DNA of 25,079 nt from Caryophanales bacterium UBA5026 (GCA_002416285.1 DICM01000011.1:455-25533); one strand, 5' to 3'. Counted from the stretch's first letter, positions 15,510 through 22,181 are shown. The notes: generated from the sequence alone by a model not told the origin. Numbers and translations: made by a program.

Positions 15510-15954
15510 ATGCATAATTTTTAATTTTTGGTAATTCTGATTCTGAAAACGGTGTCATGATCGACTGCGCTTTCATATCAGTATCTTGGTCATTCGCTGG
15601 ATTCAGATAGGATAAACTATAAGGATTATTAGAATTTATCATATCTTTAACAATTTGGTAAGCGTTTTTTAAGTTTTTTCCTTCCAATTCTTCTTTTGAA
15701 ATTTGATTTAAAATTGCAATAAAAGCTAGTTCAAAATAATCTTTTTGAAATTTTGTAGATTGGAGAGTGGTTTCATATTGTCCTACTTCACCAAGAAACT
15801 GATCTTTCTCAATTAATGGAATTAAGGAAAAAATAAATGCTTCTTCTATCTCTCTAGCTTTCTCATTGATTTCTTTTATTATTTGCTGCTTCGATTTTAT
15901 CTTAATAATATTTTCTTGACCTAATTGATTCATCGAATCCGGTTCTTCTATCAT
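15508..15954 (-). CDS. Hypothetical protein, 148 aa
   Basis: ATG at 15954 has AAGGTGA four bases upstream. Function not recognised. The protein is acidic and soluble. Residues 15-45 are a likely amphipathic or coiled helix (KIKSKQQIIKEINEKAREIE). A hydrophobic helical middle (36-86) is followed by an Asn/Ser/Pro-rich tail (108-148). No signal peptide or strong membrane span. It has an almost perfect sigma-A promoter and its own terminator, suggesting steady expression during growth. Confidence 0.7.
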   Translation of the reverse strand: MIEEPDSMNQLGQENIIKIKSKQQIIKEINEKAREIEEAFIFSLIPLIEKDQFLGEVGQYETTLQSTKFQKDYFELAFIAILNQISKEELEGKNLKNAYQIVKDMINSNNPYSLSYLNPANDQDTDMKAQSIMTPFSESELPKIKNYA

Positions 15955-16014
15955 GTCATCACCTTTTTAATTATATGCATCTTACTTTGAAGATAAAATA
16001 AGAGACGCTTATTG

Positions 16015-16043
16015 ATTATAGTCAAATTCCGACATTTTGTCAA
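16015..16043 (-). promoter_or_regulatory. Consensus sigma-A promoter of the 148-aa gene
   Basis: Minus-strand TTGACA (16038-16043), 17-base spacer, TATAAT (16015-16020): a perfect match at both elements. A second TATAAT at 15970-15975 lacks a good -35. Confidence 0.85.
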
Positions 16044-16066
16044 CTTAATTCTATGGCTTTTAAAAA

Positions 16067-16100
16067 AGGTAATCTTATTGAGATAAGTATTTACCCTTCT
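16067..16100 (-). terminator. Probable terminator of the 65-aa gene
   Basis: An imperfect stem formed by AAGGGTAA and TTACCTT arms (one bulged G) enclosing a 5-bp inner helix, followed by a T7 run on the minus strand, directly after the stop codon. Confidence 0.55.
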
Positions 16101-16297
16101 TATTTAAATGCTTGCTTTAATAAGGTTTCTAAAACTTGATATTTTTCAAGTAGTACTTCTTCATATTTCTCAAGTACAGTACGTTCTTCTTTACTCGCAT
16201 TTTCCCCTTTTTGTACTACGATTTCTCCAATTTCATTTCGCTTTTCTTCAAGTGGTGAAATAACATTTTCACAATATAATTTTATGTTTGTTCCCAT
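16100..16297 (-). CDS. Small hypothetical protein, 65 aa
   Basis: Start ATG at 16297 has AAAGGA seven bases upstream. The in-frame ATG at 16315 has no ribosome binding site and lies almost at the predicted transcription start. The peptide is almost entirely helical and charged (ENVISPLEEKRNEIGEIVVQ..., then EERTVLEKYEEVLLEKYQVLE), with heptad-like spacing of Leu/Val that suggests a coiled coil. No family recognised. It has its own strong promoter. Confidence 0.65.
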   Translation of the reverse strand: MGTNIKLYCENVISPLEEKRNEIGEIVVQKGENASKEERTVLEKYEEVLLEKYQVLETLLKQAFK

Positions 16298-16322
16298 AAG
16301 TTCGTCCTTTCGCATTTTAAAT

Positions 16323-16351
16323 ATTATATTGTTGTGCTAAAAAATAGTCAA
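16323..16351 (-). promoter_or_regulatory. Sigma-A promoter of the 65-aa gene
   Basis: Minus-strand TTGACT (16346-16351), 17-base spacer, perfect TATAAT (16323-16328). The predicted start near 16316 rules out the upstream ATG as a normal start codon. Confidence 0.8.
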
Positions 16352-16408
16352 CAACCATTCTTTTTTTATTACAATATCTGTGAGCTAAAAGTTATCCTGA
16401 CTGTAAAC

Positions 16409-17167
16409 TTACTCATGATATATAGCAATTCTATTTCTTCCAAGTGTTTTTGCTAAATAGAGTGATTTATCGGCTCTTGCAATCAACCTCTCGAATAATT
16501 TTGTTTTTGTCGTATCGATGTACTTTAGTTCAGCTAAACCAAACGATGCCGTTAAACAGATTGGATACTTTTCATATCCAAAAGCAGTTCGCTCTATCTT
16601 TTGACGAAATTGATCGAGCAGTTGATAGGATTCCTCCATCGTTTTATTCTGAAATACAATAATGAATTCTTCTCCACCGTATCTGCCACATAAATCCTCT
16701 TTGAAATGTTCTCTGATCAATTGTGCGAACTTTCTTAAAACGGAATCTCCCATTGGATGCCCATAGGTATCATTGACACGCTTAAAATGATCGATATCAA
16801 TAATCGATAAAATAAAATTTTCTCCTTCTTGCAATTGCTGAGAAAAATTTTCTTCAAAGCCATGTCTGTTATAGAGATTAGTCAAACGATCAAATTTCAA
16901 TTGTTCCAAATGTTCCTGTTGATTTAAAAGTATACTTTTATAATTGCTAACATCATGATACAAATATACTTTTTTTGTTCCCATTTCCATAGTAACTCTA
17001 TGGAACCATTTTCCAGTTGATGAATCATATAACTCTTCAGGAAAGCCATGCTTTTCAAATAAGCTAGCATACTCATGATTTTTAAATACAATTTTACTAT
17101 CTTCTAATATAATGACATAAACTCCATTTATTCCCATCACTTCATACAGCGTTGGAAGCTCATTCAT
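16409..17167 (-). CDS. GGDEF diguanylate cyclase with a small N-terminal sensor-like domain
   Basis: 252 aa from ATG at 17167, with GGAGGG eight bases upstream; the longer ORF would start inside the tRNA terminator. Residues 1-85 look like a compact PAS-type domain (YVIILEDSKIVFKNHEYASLF). A short linker helix leads to the GGDEF domain at 93-252, with DRLTNLYNRHGF, IIDIDHFKRVND and the active-site signature YGGEEF (GGEEF at 164-168). The motif is intact, so synthesis of cyclic di-GMP from two GTP is expected. The inhibitory RxxD site before the signature reads FKED, lacking the Arg, so product feedback through that site is unlikely. No membrane segment: a cytoplasmic sensor is inferred. No EAL or PilZ gene is in the window. 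No clear promoter of its own; it may depend on readthrough from the tRNA just upstream. Confidence 0.92.
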   Translation of the reverse strand: MNELPTLYEVMGINGVYVIILEDSKIVFKNHEYASLFEKHGFPEELYDSSTGKWFHRVTMEMGTKKVYLYHDVSNYKSILLNQQEHLEQLKFDRLTNLYNRHGFEENFSQQLQEGENFILSIIDIDHFKRVNDTYGHPMGDSVLRKFAQLIREHFKEDLCGRYGGEEFIIVFQNKTMEESYQLLDQFRQKIERTAFGYEKYPICLTASFGLAELKYIDTTKTKLFERLIARADKSLYLAKTLGRNRIAIYHE

Positions 17168-17185
17168 AAAAGATACCCTCCAATT

Positions 17186-17220
17186 AAATAAAAATCGCTG
17201 TATAAAATACAACGACTTTT
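17186..17220 (-). terminator. Terminator downstream of tRNA-Arg
   Basis: A long hairpin (17191-17220, about 14 pairs including two G-U pairs, 3-base loop), then TTTTTATTT on the minus strand. It sits between the tRNA and the ribosome binding site of the GGDEF gene. Confidence 0.7.
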
Positions 17221-17229
17221 GATTTCATA

Positions 17230-17306
17230 TGGTGTCTCAGGAGAGATTCGAACCCCCGACCGATGCCTTAGAAGGGCATTGCTCTATCCTGCTGAGCTAC
17301 TGAGAC
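17230..17306 (-). tRNA. trnR: tRNA-Arg (anticodon TCT)
   Basis: The cloverleaf folds by eye: 7-bp acceptor stem (GTCTCAG with CTGAGAC), D stem GCTC/GAGC, anticodon stem ATGCC/GGCAT with loop CTTCTAA, and T arm GGGGG-TTCGAAT-CTCTC, with two G-U pairs in the T stem. Discriminator A, and CCA is encoded (17230-17232). It reads AGA/AGG, the main Arg codons in AT-rich genomes. Confidence 0.97.
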
Positions 17307-17328
17307 GTGTGTTTTCAATAACACACTC

Positions 17329-17357
17329 ATTATACAGTTGTTTATAGAATTATTCAA
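17329..17357 (-). promoter_or_regulatory. Promoter of tRNA-Arg
   Basis: Minus-strand TTGAAT (17352-17357), 17-base spacer, perfect TATAAT (17329-17334). The -35 element overlaps the end of gerM. A 7-bp hairpin (GTGTGTT at 17307-17313 with 17320-17326) lies between the promoter and the mature 5' end. Confidence 0.7.
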
Positions 17358-18312
17358 GCGTTTTAATTACACTTTTATAAATTTCTTTATCATTTACTTT
17401 AAAATCAACCTCTTTTACATCATAATTATCCCCTATTGATAAGCTAATTGTATAGATAACCTCTTCTAAAATATTACGATCATCTAAATTGTTAAAGATA
17501 TAATCATTGAACATCAAAGACATCGTGTCATTTTCTTCGAAGTTTGATAATAATTCAGTGTTACTATTTAAAAAACTCATTAATCCGCTATGATAAGTTG
17601 GTCCAGCTGTGAGTTCATCGATAATAATCTTAATTTTATCTTTCTTATCATTCATATATTTTGTAACGGGAACATAATAGATGTCATTGTTATATTTCGC
17701 TACATAGTAAATTGTTACACCTTGAATATCCTCAAAACTAGTTAAATCATATTCTTTATTAATTCCAAAACTACGATCTAAAGTGCTTGGTAAATATTTC
17801 TTTGATTGTGGCAGGAATGTCAAAACATTTCCATCTACATAGATTATTACCTGTTTTACCTCTTCTATACTAGTAACAGTGTAGACGATTGCGGATACCA
17901 TTTTTTCTTCTAACTCAGCACTAGTATCGAGTAATTCTTTGGAAAATTCTATTTTTAATACACCTTCTGATAAATTGATACTTTTTAATTTTGTTTCACT
18001 AGGTAAAATTGATTGAAATCCACTTGGAATTTTATTTTCACCTTCTCCACCTTGTATCATGATATTCATCAATTCTTTTATTTTCGCATTTACTTCGGTA
18101 TTAACTAAAGATACTTTGGTACGTGCTACCATTTTATTTTTATCTAACAGATAAATTGGAAAGAGATTGGTTTCTGTATCTACGTATACTTTATCATTTT
18201 TTACATCTTCTAATGTGTACAACTTTTGTTTCGGTAGCATGCAGACTAAAAGTAGGGCGAATAAAACTGCAAAGCTTACAAAAAATTTCCTAGAATAACA
18301 TCTTTTTAACAT
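17350..18312 (-). CDS. gerM: GerM-like sporulation/germination lipoprotein-type protein with two GerMN domains
   Basis: 320 aa; ATG at 18312 has GAGGTGA five bases upstream. An N-terminal membrane anchor or signal (residues 10-27) ends in CMLPK; a lipobox is not clear. Two GerMN domains follow: about 45-160 (LFPIYLLDKNKMVARTKV, then EGVLKIEFSKELL) and about 200-310 (VTIYYVAKYNNDIYYVPVTK, then IIIDELTAGP and SLSIG). In B. subtilis GerM is made during sporulation, is needed for normal cortex and germination, and sits in the forespore-mother cell interface. It directly follows gerE, as in the B. subtilis gerE-ysmB-racE-gerM region, which supports the name. No separate vegetative promoter is visible in the 38-bp gap. 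Confidence 0.88.
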   Translation of the reverse strand: MLKRCYSRKFFVSFAVLFALLLVCMLPKQKLYTLEDVKNDKVYVDTETNLFPIYLLDKNKMVARTKVSLVNTEVNAKIKELMNIMIQGGEGENKIPSGFQSILPSETKLKSINLSEGVLKIEFSKELLDTSAELEEKMVSAIVYTVTSIEEVKQVIIYVDGNVLTFLPQSKKYLPSTLDRSFGINKEYDLTSFEDIQGVTIYYVAKYNNDIYYVPVTKYMNDKKDKIKIIIDELTAGPTYHSGLMSFLNSNTELLSNFEENDTMSLMFNDYIFNNLDDRNILEEVIYTISLSIGDNYDVKEVDFKVNDKEIYKSVIKTLE

Positions 18313-18333
18313 AACTTCACCTCTAATTAAAGG

Positions 18334-18364
18334 TATGAAAAAAAAGGTAATTAAATACCTTTTT
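18334..18364 (-). terminator. Terminator/attenuator between gerE and gerM
   Basis: A 9-bp stem (AAAAAGGTA at 18341-18349 with 18356-18364) and a 6-base loop, followed by eight T on the minus strand. The gerE stop codon (18351-18353) lies in the loop. gerM has little room for its own promoter, so partial readthrough is likely. Confidence 0.75.
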
Positions 18365-18569
18365 CTAACGTAATCTCTCCAAGTTTTAAAAGTTCTACAA
18401 CTGCACTTGCTCTTCCCTTTACTCCTAGTTTCTGCATGGCATTAGAAATATGATTTCGAACAGTTTTTTCACTGATTTTTAATTTTTCAGCAATTTCTGT
18501 TGTTGTCTGATTTAGAATTAGTAATTCAAACACTTCTTTTTCTCTTTTTGTTAAGATACTCTTTTTCAT
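18351..18569 (-). CDS. gerE: Sporulation transcription factor GerE
   Basis: 72 aa, a stand-alone LuxR-type helix-turn-helix; ATG at 18569 has a GGGAAGG site upstream. The sequence follows B. subtilis GerE (74 aa) almost word for word: LTKREKEVFELL, then EIAEKLKISEKTVRNHISNA, then MQKLGVKGRASAVVELLKLGE. GerE is the last mother-cell regulator, acting with sigma-K to switch spore-coat gene expression. A sigma-K-type promoter precedes it, matching control in B. subtilis. Its neighbours are spoIIIAH upstream and gerM downstream. A closely related vegetative LuxR-type regulator is a remote alternative. Confidence 0.95.
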   Translation of the reverse strand: MKKSILTKREKEVFELLILNQTTTEIAEKLKISEKTVRNHISNAMQKLGVKGRASAVVELLKLGEITLEKGI

Positions 18570-18603
18570 ACAACCTTCCCTTCCTAGGTGGCTAGTCTCA
18601 TAT

Positions 18604-18630
18604 TATTGTATGAAAATAGAAAAATACGGT
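18604..18630 (-). promoter_or_regulatory. Sigma-K-type promoter of gerE
   Basis: Minus-strand AC (18629-18630), 16 bases, then CATACAATA (18604-18612), an exact match to the sigma-K -10 consensus CATANNNTA with a suitably placed -35 AC. No sigma-A promoter of comparable quality was found in the interval. Confidence 0.65.
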
Positions 18631-18651
18631 GAAGCAAATCGCCTAAAACAA

Positions 18652-18673
18652 AAGAAAAAATCTATTTAATAGA
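18652..18673 (-). terminator. Weak terminator of spoIIIAH
   Basis: A short stem (TCTAT/ATAGA, 5-6 bp) right after the stop codon, followed on the minus strand by TTTTTTCTTTT. The stem is weak, so readthrough into gerE is possible. Confidence 0.45.
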
Positions 18674-18674
18674 C

Positions 18675-19199
18675 TTATCCTTTAAATTGAACTGTAATAT
18701 ACATCTTTGTTTGGTACTGTTCTTGAACAGTTCTCATGATATTATTCGCAACAGTTACATCATGTTCCTTTTTATCTACAACAACCTTAATTTGGTCATT
18801 ATTTATTTTTACGAATGTCTTTAATTGATAGGTCTCTTCTAGTTTTTTCTCAATTGTTTGTTCTTCAGCTTTTACAATATTTAATTTTTTCATTTGTTCA
18901 AAAGCTTGATTCTTTTCTTCAACACTAGAGTCCTTATTTGTCATAACATCTTTTAATCCATCAATCTCTTTCATAACTTCCTCATCGGAATTAACTCGTA
19001 AAGCGGTTAGATATTCACTTTCTTCCACTTTTACAGTTGTCTGATCTTTTTCTTTATCATTATCTTTCGTTTGATCAGTCTTTAAATAATTAGATGCATT
19101 GGATAATAATAAATCAGATGGCATTGTAATATAGTAAACACTCAATACTAAAATCAAACTAAAAAGCGTTAAAAACCATAAATTCTTTTTATTGATCAT
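18675..19199 (-). CDS. spoIIIAH: Stage III sporulation protein AH (SpoIIIAH/SpoIIIAH-like)
   Basis: 174 aa from ATG at 19199, seven bases after AGGAGG; the ATG two codons earlier is only one base from that site. One N-terminal membrane segment follows KKNLWFLTLFSLILVLSVYYI, closely resembling B. subtilis SpoIIIAH. Then comes a charged linker (residues 35-60) and the extracellular ring-forming domain: SDEEVMKEIDGL, SSVEEKNQAFEQM, VANNIMRTVQEQY, MYITVQFKG. SpoIIIAH in the mother-cell membrane pairs with SpoIIQ of the forespore to form the feeding-tube channel. In B. subtilis it is the last gene of the eight-gene spoIIIA operon. Here no spoIIIAA-AG gene precedes it; the upstream gene is an XRE regulator. 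Confidence 0.92.
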   Translation of the reverse strand: MINKKNLWFLTLFSLILVLSVYYITMPSDLLLSNASNYLKTDQTKDNDKEKDQTTVKVEESEYLTALRVNSDEEVMKEIDGLKDVMTNKDSSVEEKNQAFEQMKKLNIVKAEEQTIEKKLEETYQLKTFVKINNDQIKVVVDKKEHDVTVANNIMRTVQEQYQTKMYITVQFKG

Positions 19200-19227
19200 A
19201 TTCATTCCTCCTAGAACTATCTAATTC

Positions 19228-19255
19228 ATTATATTAGGAGTTTTTTAAAATATGA
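19228..19255 (-). promoter_or_regulatory. Possible sigma-E-type promoter of spoIIIAH
   Basis: Minus-strand TCATATT (19249-19255), 13 bases, AATATAAT (19228-19235), which fits 5 of 7 fixed positions of the sigma-E -10 consensus CATACAnT at an allowed spacing. The TATAAT inside it could also serve sigma-A, but no matching -35 is seen. Confidence 0.4.
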
Positions 19256-19360
19256 TTGTTATTTATTCTAATATTGTGATTTTTATCTTATTATCATTGT
19301 TCAAAAAGAGGAGTTGAAACGATTAATAGAACCTTTTATTCTACTTGTTGGCACTTCCGA

Positions 19361-19951
19361 TTAAAACAAATTGTTATAAGAAGTTAAGCCATGTTTTATA
19401 CAGTATAAATATAATTTACCACCATGATTGATTGGTATACGAAAGGAAGAATGCTGCTCTGGATATAACCGATTTAATAAAACACTATCATTTTTGACAT
19501 AAGCGGCAAAAGATATGTAATGATCTTTCCCCATCGGATGATCAAAAGTTACATAATAATCCGTATCCATCTCTTCAATCGAAAGTTTTAAATTTTCCGT
19601 TGAATTTGAGTGAGTAAGAGATTCCAGTTTCCTACCACAGCAAAAAATAGAAGCACTTCCTGTACTCGTTAATATATTTCCACAGCAAGAACATACATAA
19701 AATTGAATCCTATCTAAATTCCCACTGTCCGGTTTATTATTAGTAATCTCACCTTCCATCATCTGCAACATATCAACACCAAGAATCAACGAAAGATCAG
19801 ACCAATAGGATAAATCAGGGCAACCTAATCCACATTCCCATTTTGATACTGTTTTATTAGAAACACCTAAAACTTCAGCAACATTTTTTTGTGTCAGTTC
19901 TTTTTCTCTTCGTAATCGCGATATTAATTTTCCAATTTTGATACAATCCAT
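19361..19951 (-). CDS. XRE-family regulator fused to a desulfoferrodoxin-like (superoxide reductase) module
   Basis: 196 aa; ATG at 19951 has AAAGGAGGAG upstream. Residues 6-62 are a Cro/CI-type helix-turn-helix (LTQKNVAEVLGVSNKTVSKWE). Residues 85-111 match the desulforedoxin iron site: YVCSCCGNI (Cys87, Cys90) and FCCG (Cys104, Cys105). Residues 125-191 match the superoxide reductase iron site: HPMGKDHYI (His138, His144) and YCIKHGL (Cys184, His187), the order and spacing of His69/His75/Cys116/His119 in desulfoferrodoxin. His114 could be the fifth ligand, though its spacing differs. This is thus a full two-centre desulfoferrodoxin behind a DNA-binding domain. A redox- or superoxide-responsive regulator is inferred; it might also only use the fold to hold iron or zinc. 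Target genes are unknown. Single gene with an extended -10 promoter. Confidence 0.85.
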   Translation of the reverse strand: MDCIKIGKLISRLRREKELTQKNVAEVLGVSNKTVSKWECGLGCPDLSYWSDLSLILGVDMLQMMEGEITNNKPDSGNLDRIQFYVCSCCGNILTSTGSASIFCCGRKLESLTHSNSTENLKLSIEEMDTDYYVTFDHPMGKDHYISFAAYVKNDSVLLNRLYPEQHSSFRIPINHGGKLYLYCIKHGLTSYNNLF

Positions 19952-19970
19952 AAATATCTCCTCCTTTCTA

Positions 19971-19979
19971 ATTATATCA
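19971..19979 (-). promoter_or_regulatory. Extended -10 promoter of the HTH-desulfoferrodoxin gene
   Basis: Minus-strand TGATATAAT (TATAAT at 19971-19976), 20 bases before the start codon. It lies between this gene and the stop of the GIY-YIG-like gene; no clear -35 element. Confidence 0.5.
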
Positions 19980-19995
19980 TCAAGTTATTTTCAGC

Positions 19996-20334
19996 TTAAA
20001 TTTCACTTGCTTTTGGATCCTCTTTCAAACATTCCTCTAATAACTTTTTTAGTTTATCCTTATGATTATCAGTTAAGTTTTTATATTTTAACACTTTTAT
20101 AACACATCGTTCAAAATTATCTTCTCCATATTGATTCCATAAGGATTGCAAATACTTATTTGGATGCATATTCATTAATAATTGAAAGTTATTACGATTA
20201 AAACCTGCTTTCGTATCCTGAGACATTGCTAGAAAACTTTCTCCTGTTAACTTATTTCGATAAGAAATAATACCCATTTCAGGTCTTCTATTCTTATACT
20301 CTTCAAAAAGTTGTTTTCTTCTATCCATATTCAT
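19996..20334 (-). CDS. GIY-YIG nuclease family-like small protein
   Basis: 112 aa from ATG at 20334, six bases after AGAGGTG; the upstream GTG is inside that site. The layout MDRRKQLFEEYKNRRPEMGIISYRNK...HPNKYLQSLWNQYG resembles a small GIY-YIG-related family of Bacillus and Clostridia: an N-terminal helix, then PEMGI at the position of GIY, and the conserved HPNK-LQ--W--YG block. The second motif is FLA rather than YIG, and the usual catalytic Arg/Glu are not obvious, so activity is uncertain. Family assignment is from memory of similar proteins. Monocistronic; no link to neighbouring sporulation or tRNA synthetase genes is evident. Confidence 0.55.
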   Translation of the reverse strand: MNMDRRKQLFEEYKNRRPEMGIISYRNKLTGESFLAMSQDTKAGFNRNNFQLLMNMHPNKYLQSLWNQYGEDNFERCVIKVLKYKNLTDNHKDKLKKLLEECLKEDPKASEI

Positions 20335-20353
20335 AAATTTCACCTCTTAAATT

Positions 20354-20382
20354 AGTATAAACAGTTTTTATTATTTAAACAA
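20354..20382 (-). promoter_or_regulatory. Promoter of the GIY-YIG-like gene
   Basis: Minus-strand TTGTTT (20377-20382), 17-base spacer, TATACT (20354-20359), 19 bases before the start codon; the -35 is a weak match. Confidence 0.5.
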
Positions 20383-20409
20383 TCCATGCTCCGTAGACTT
20401 TATTTTAAA

Positions 20410-20441
20410 TAGAAAGAAAGATCGAATTATCTCCGACCTTT
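20410..20441 (-). terminator. Terminator of thrS
   Basis: An 8-bp stem with one G-U pair (20417-20424 with 20434-20441) and a 9-base loop containing the thrS stop codon, followed by CTTTCTATTT-type sequence on the minus strand. Confidence 0.6.
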
Positions 20442-22181
20442 TTGTTCTATTTCTAATTGTAATTGTTCTTTAAATTTTTCAAGAGAAAGGGTTGTTGTTC
20501 CTTCTTCTCCATATTTACGGTAACTAATTAAGTTTTCTGCCACTTCCTTATCTCCTAAAATCAAAGAGTAAGGAATCTTTTTAATTTGGCTTTCTCTCAT
20601 ACGATAACCTAGTTTTTCTTCTCTAGCATCGACCTCAACACGATAATTGAAATTTCTCAATTCTTTTAATATTTTTTCCGCGTATTCATTATGAACTTCG
20701 TTTACTGGAATAATATTAATTTGAATTGGGGCTAACCAAAGTGGAAATGCCCCCTTTGTTTCTTCAATTAAATAAGCCATGAAACGATCAATACTTCCAA
20801 GTATCGCTCTATGGATTACTACAGGGCGCTCTTTTTCTCCTTTTTCATTGACATAGGTTAAATCAAAACGTTCTGGCAAAGAGAAGTCAAGTTGACAGGT
20901 GGATAGAGTTAGATCATGTCCTAAAGCTGTTTTAATTTGAACATCTAATTTTGGTCCATAGAAAGCAGCTTCTCCTTCAGCCTCATAAAAATCAAATCCT
21001 AGATCTGTTAATACCGTTCTTAACTCGCTTTCAGCATGTTCCCACATAGCATCATTGTCAATAAACTTTTGCTTGTCATTTTTATCTCGTAATGATAGTC
21101 TAAATTTATATTCTGTAATACCAAAATCTTTATAGACATCTAAGATAAGTTTTACAACTCCCGCAAACTCTTCTTTAATTTGATTTGGTCTTACAAATAA
21201 GTGTGCATCATTTTGGCAGAAAGAACGTGCTCGTTCAAGTCCACAAACTGCTCCACTTGCTTCATAACGGAAATCGTGAGCTAATTCTCCAATTCTAATT
21301 GGAAGATCACGATAAGAATGCATTTTGTTTTTAAAGATCATCATGTGATGTGGACAGTTCATTGGACGAAGTACTAATTCTTCGTTGTCCATCTTCATTA
21401 CTGGAAACATATCTTCTTGATAATGATCCCAGTGTCCTGAAGTTTTATAAAGATCGACACTTCCTAAACTTGGAGTATATACATGTTCATATCCAAGAGA
21501 AATTTCCTTATCTGCAATATAACGTTCTAGATTCCTTCTTACTGTTGCGCCATTTGGTAACCACATTGGAAGACCCTGGCCAACTAATTCACTTGTCATA
21601 AATAGTTCTAGTTCTTTTCCAAGTTTACGATGATCTCTTCCTTTTGCTTCTTCTAATTCCTGTAAATGTTTTTCTAAATCCTCTTCATTTTCAAAACAAA
21701 TTCCATAGATTCTTTGCAATACTTTATTGTTAGAATCACCCTTATAATAAGCTCCACTATATTTTAATAATTTAAAGTATTTTAATAGTTTCGTACTTTC
21801 TACATGAGGCCCGCGACATAGATCAACAAACTCACCTTGCGTGTAAGCAGTAATTACTTCATCTTCATTCATATGCTCAATTAAATCTGTTTTATAAGGA
21901 TCATTCTCAAACATTTTTAGTGCATCTTCTTTATTTAGCTCAATGCGTTTAATCAGTTTATTTTCTTTTACTATTTTTTTCATTTCTTTTGAAACTGCTT
22001 CTAAGTCATCTGGTGTAATCACTTTATCTCCAAGATCAATATCATAATAAAATCCTTCTTCAATAACTGGCCCAACCCAAAATTTTGCATCAGGATATAG
22101 TCTTTTTACCGCATGTGCTAGTAAATGAGCACAACTATGATTCAATTTGCTTAAGTTTTCGTTTTCTTTTATATTTACCAT
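20427..22181 (-). CDS. thrS: Threonyl-tRNA synthetase lacking the N-terminal TGS domain
   Basis: 584 aa against about 640 in most bacteria. ATG at 22181 has AAAGGA nine bases upstream. The protein starts directly at the editing domain: LNHSCAHLLAHAVKRLYP with His15/His19, and CRGPH (122-126). It then has the class II catalytic core: TSGHWDHYQEDMF, MNCPHHMMIFK with the zinc-binding Cys276, and AHDFRYEASGAVCGLERAR (motif 2). The C-terminal anticodon-binding domain (WLAPIQINIIPV to the end) is complete. It attaches threonine to tRNA-Thr and clears mischarged serine. The roughly 60-aa ubiquitin-like TGS domain is missing; the upstream frame is occupied by another gene that overlaps by 47 bases, so this is a real loss, not a wrong start. 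Expression is under the T-box leader upstream. Confidence 0.96.
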   Translation of the reverse strand: MVNIKENENLSKLNHSCAHLLAHAVKRLYPDAKFWVGPVIEEGFYYDIDLGDKVITPDDLEAVSKEMKKIVKENKLIKRIELNKEDALKMFENDPYKTDLIEHMNEDEVITAYTQGEFVDLCRGPHVESTKLLKYFKLLKYSGAYYKGDSNNKVLQRIYGICFENEEDLEKHLQELEEAKGRDHRKLGKELELFMTSELVGQGLPMWLPNGATVRRNLERYIADKEISLGYEHVYTPSLGSVDLYKTSGHWDHYQEDMFPVMKMDNEELVLRPMNCPHHMMIFKNKMHSYRDLPIRIGELAHDFRYEASGAVCGLERARSFCQNDAHLFVRPNQIKEEFAGVVKLILDVYKDFGITEYKFRLSLRDKNDKQKFIDNDAMWEHAESELRTVLTDLGFDFYEAEGEAAFYGPKLDVQIKTALGHDLTLSTCQLDFSLPERFDLTYVNEKGEKERPVVIHRAILGSIDRFMAYLIEETKGAFPLWLAPIQINIIPVNEVHNEYAEKILKELRNFNYRVEVDAREEKLGYRMRESQIKKIPYSLILGDKEVAENLISYRKYGEEGTTTLSLEKFKEQLQLEIEQKGRR

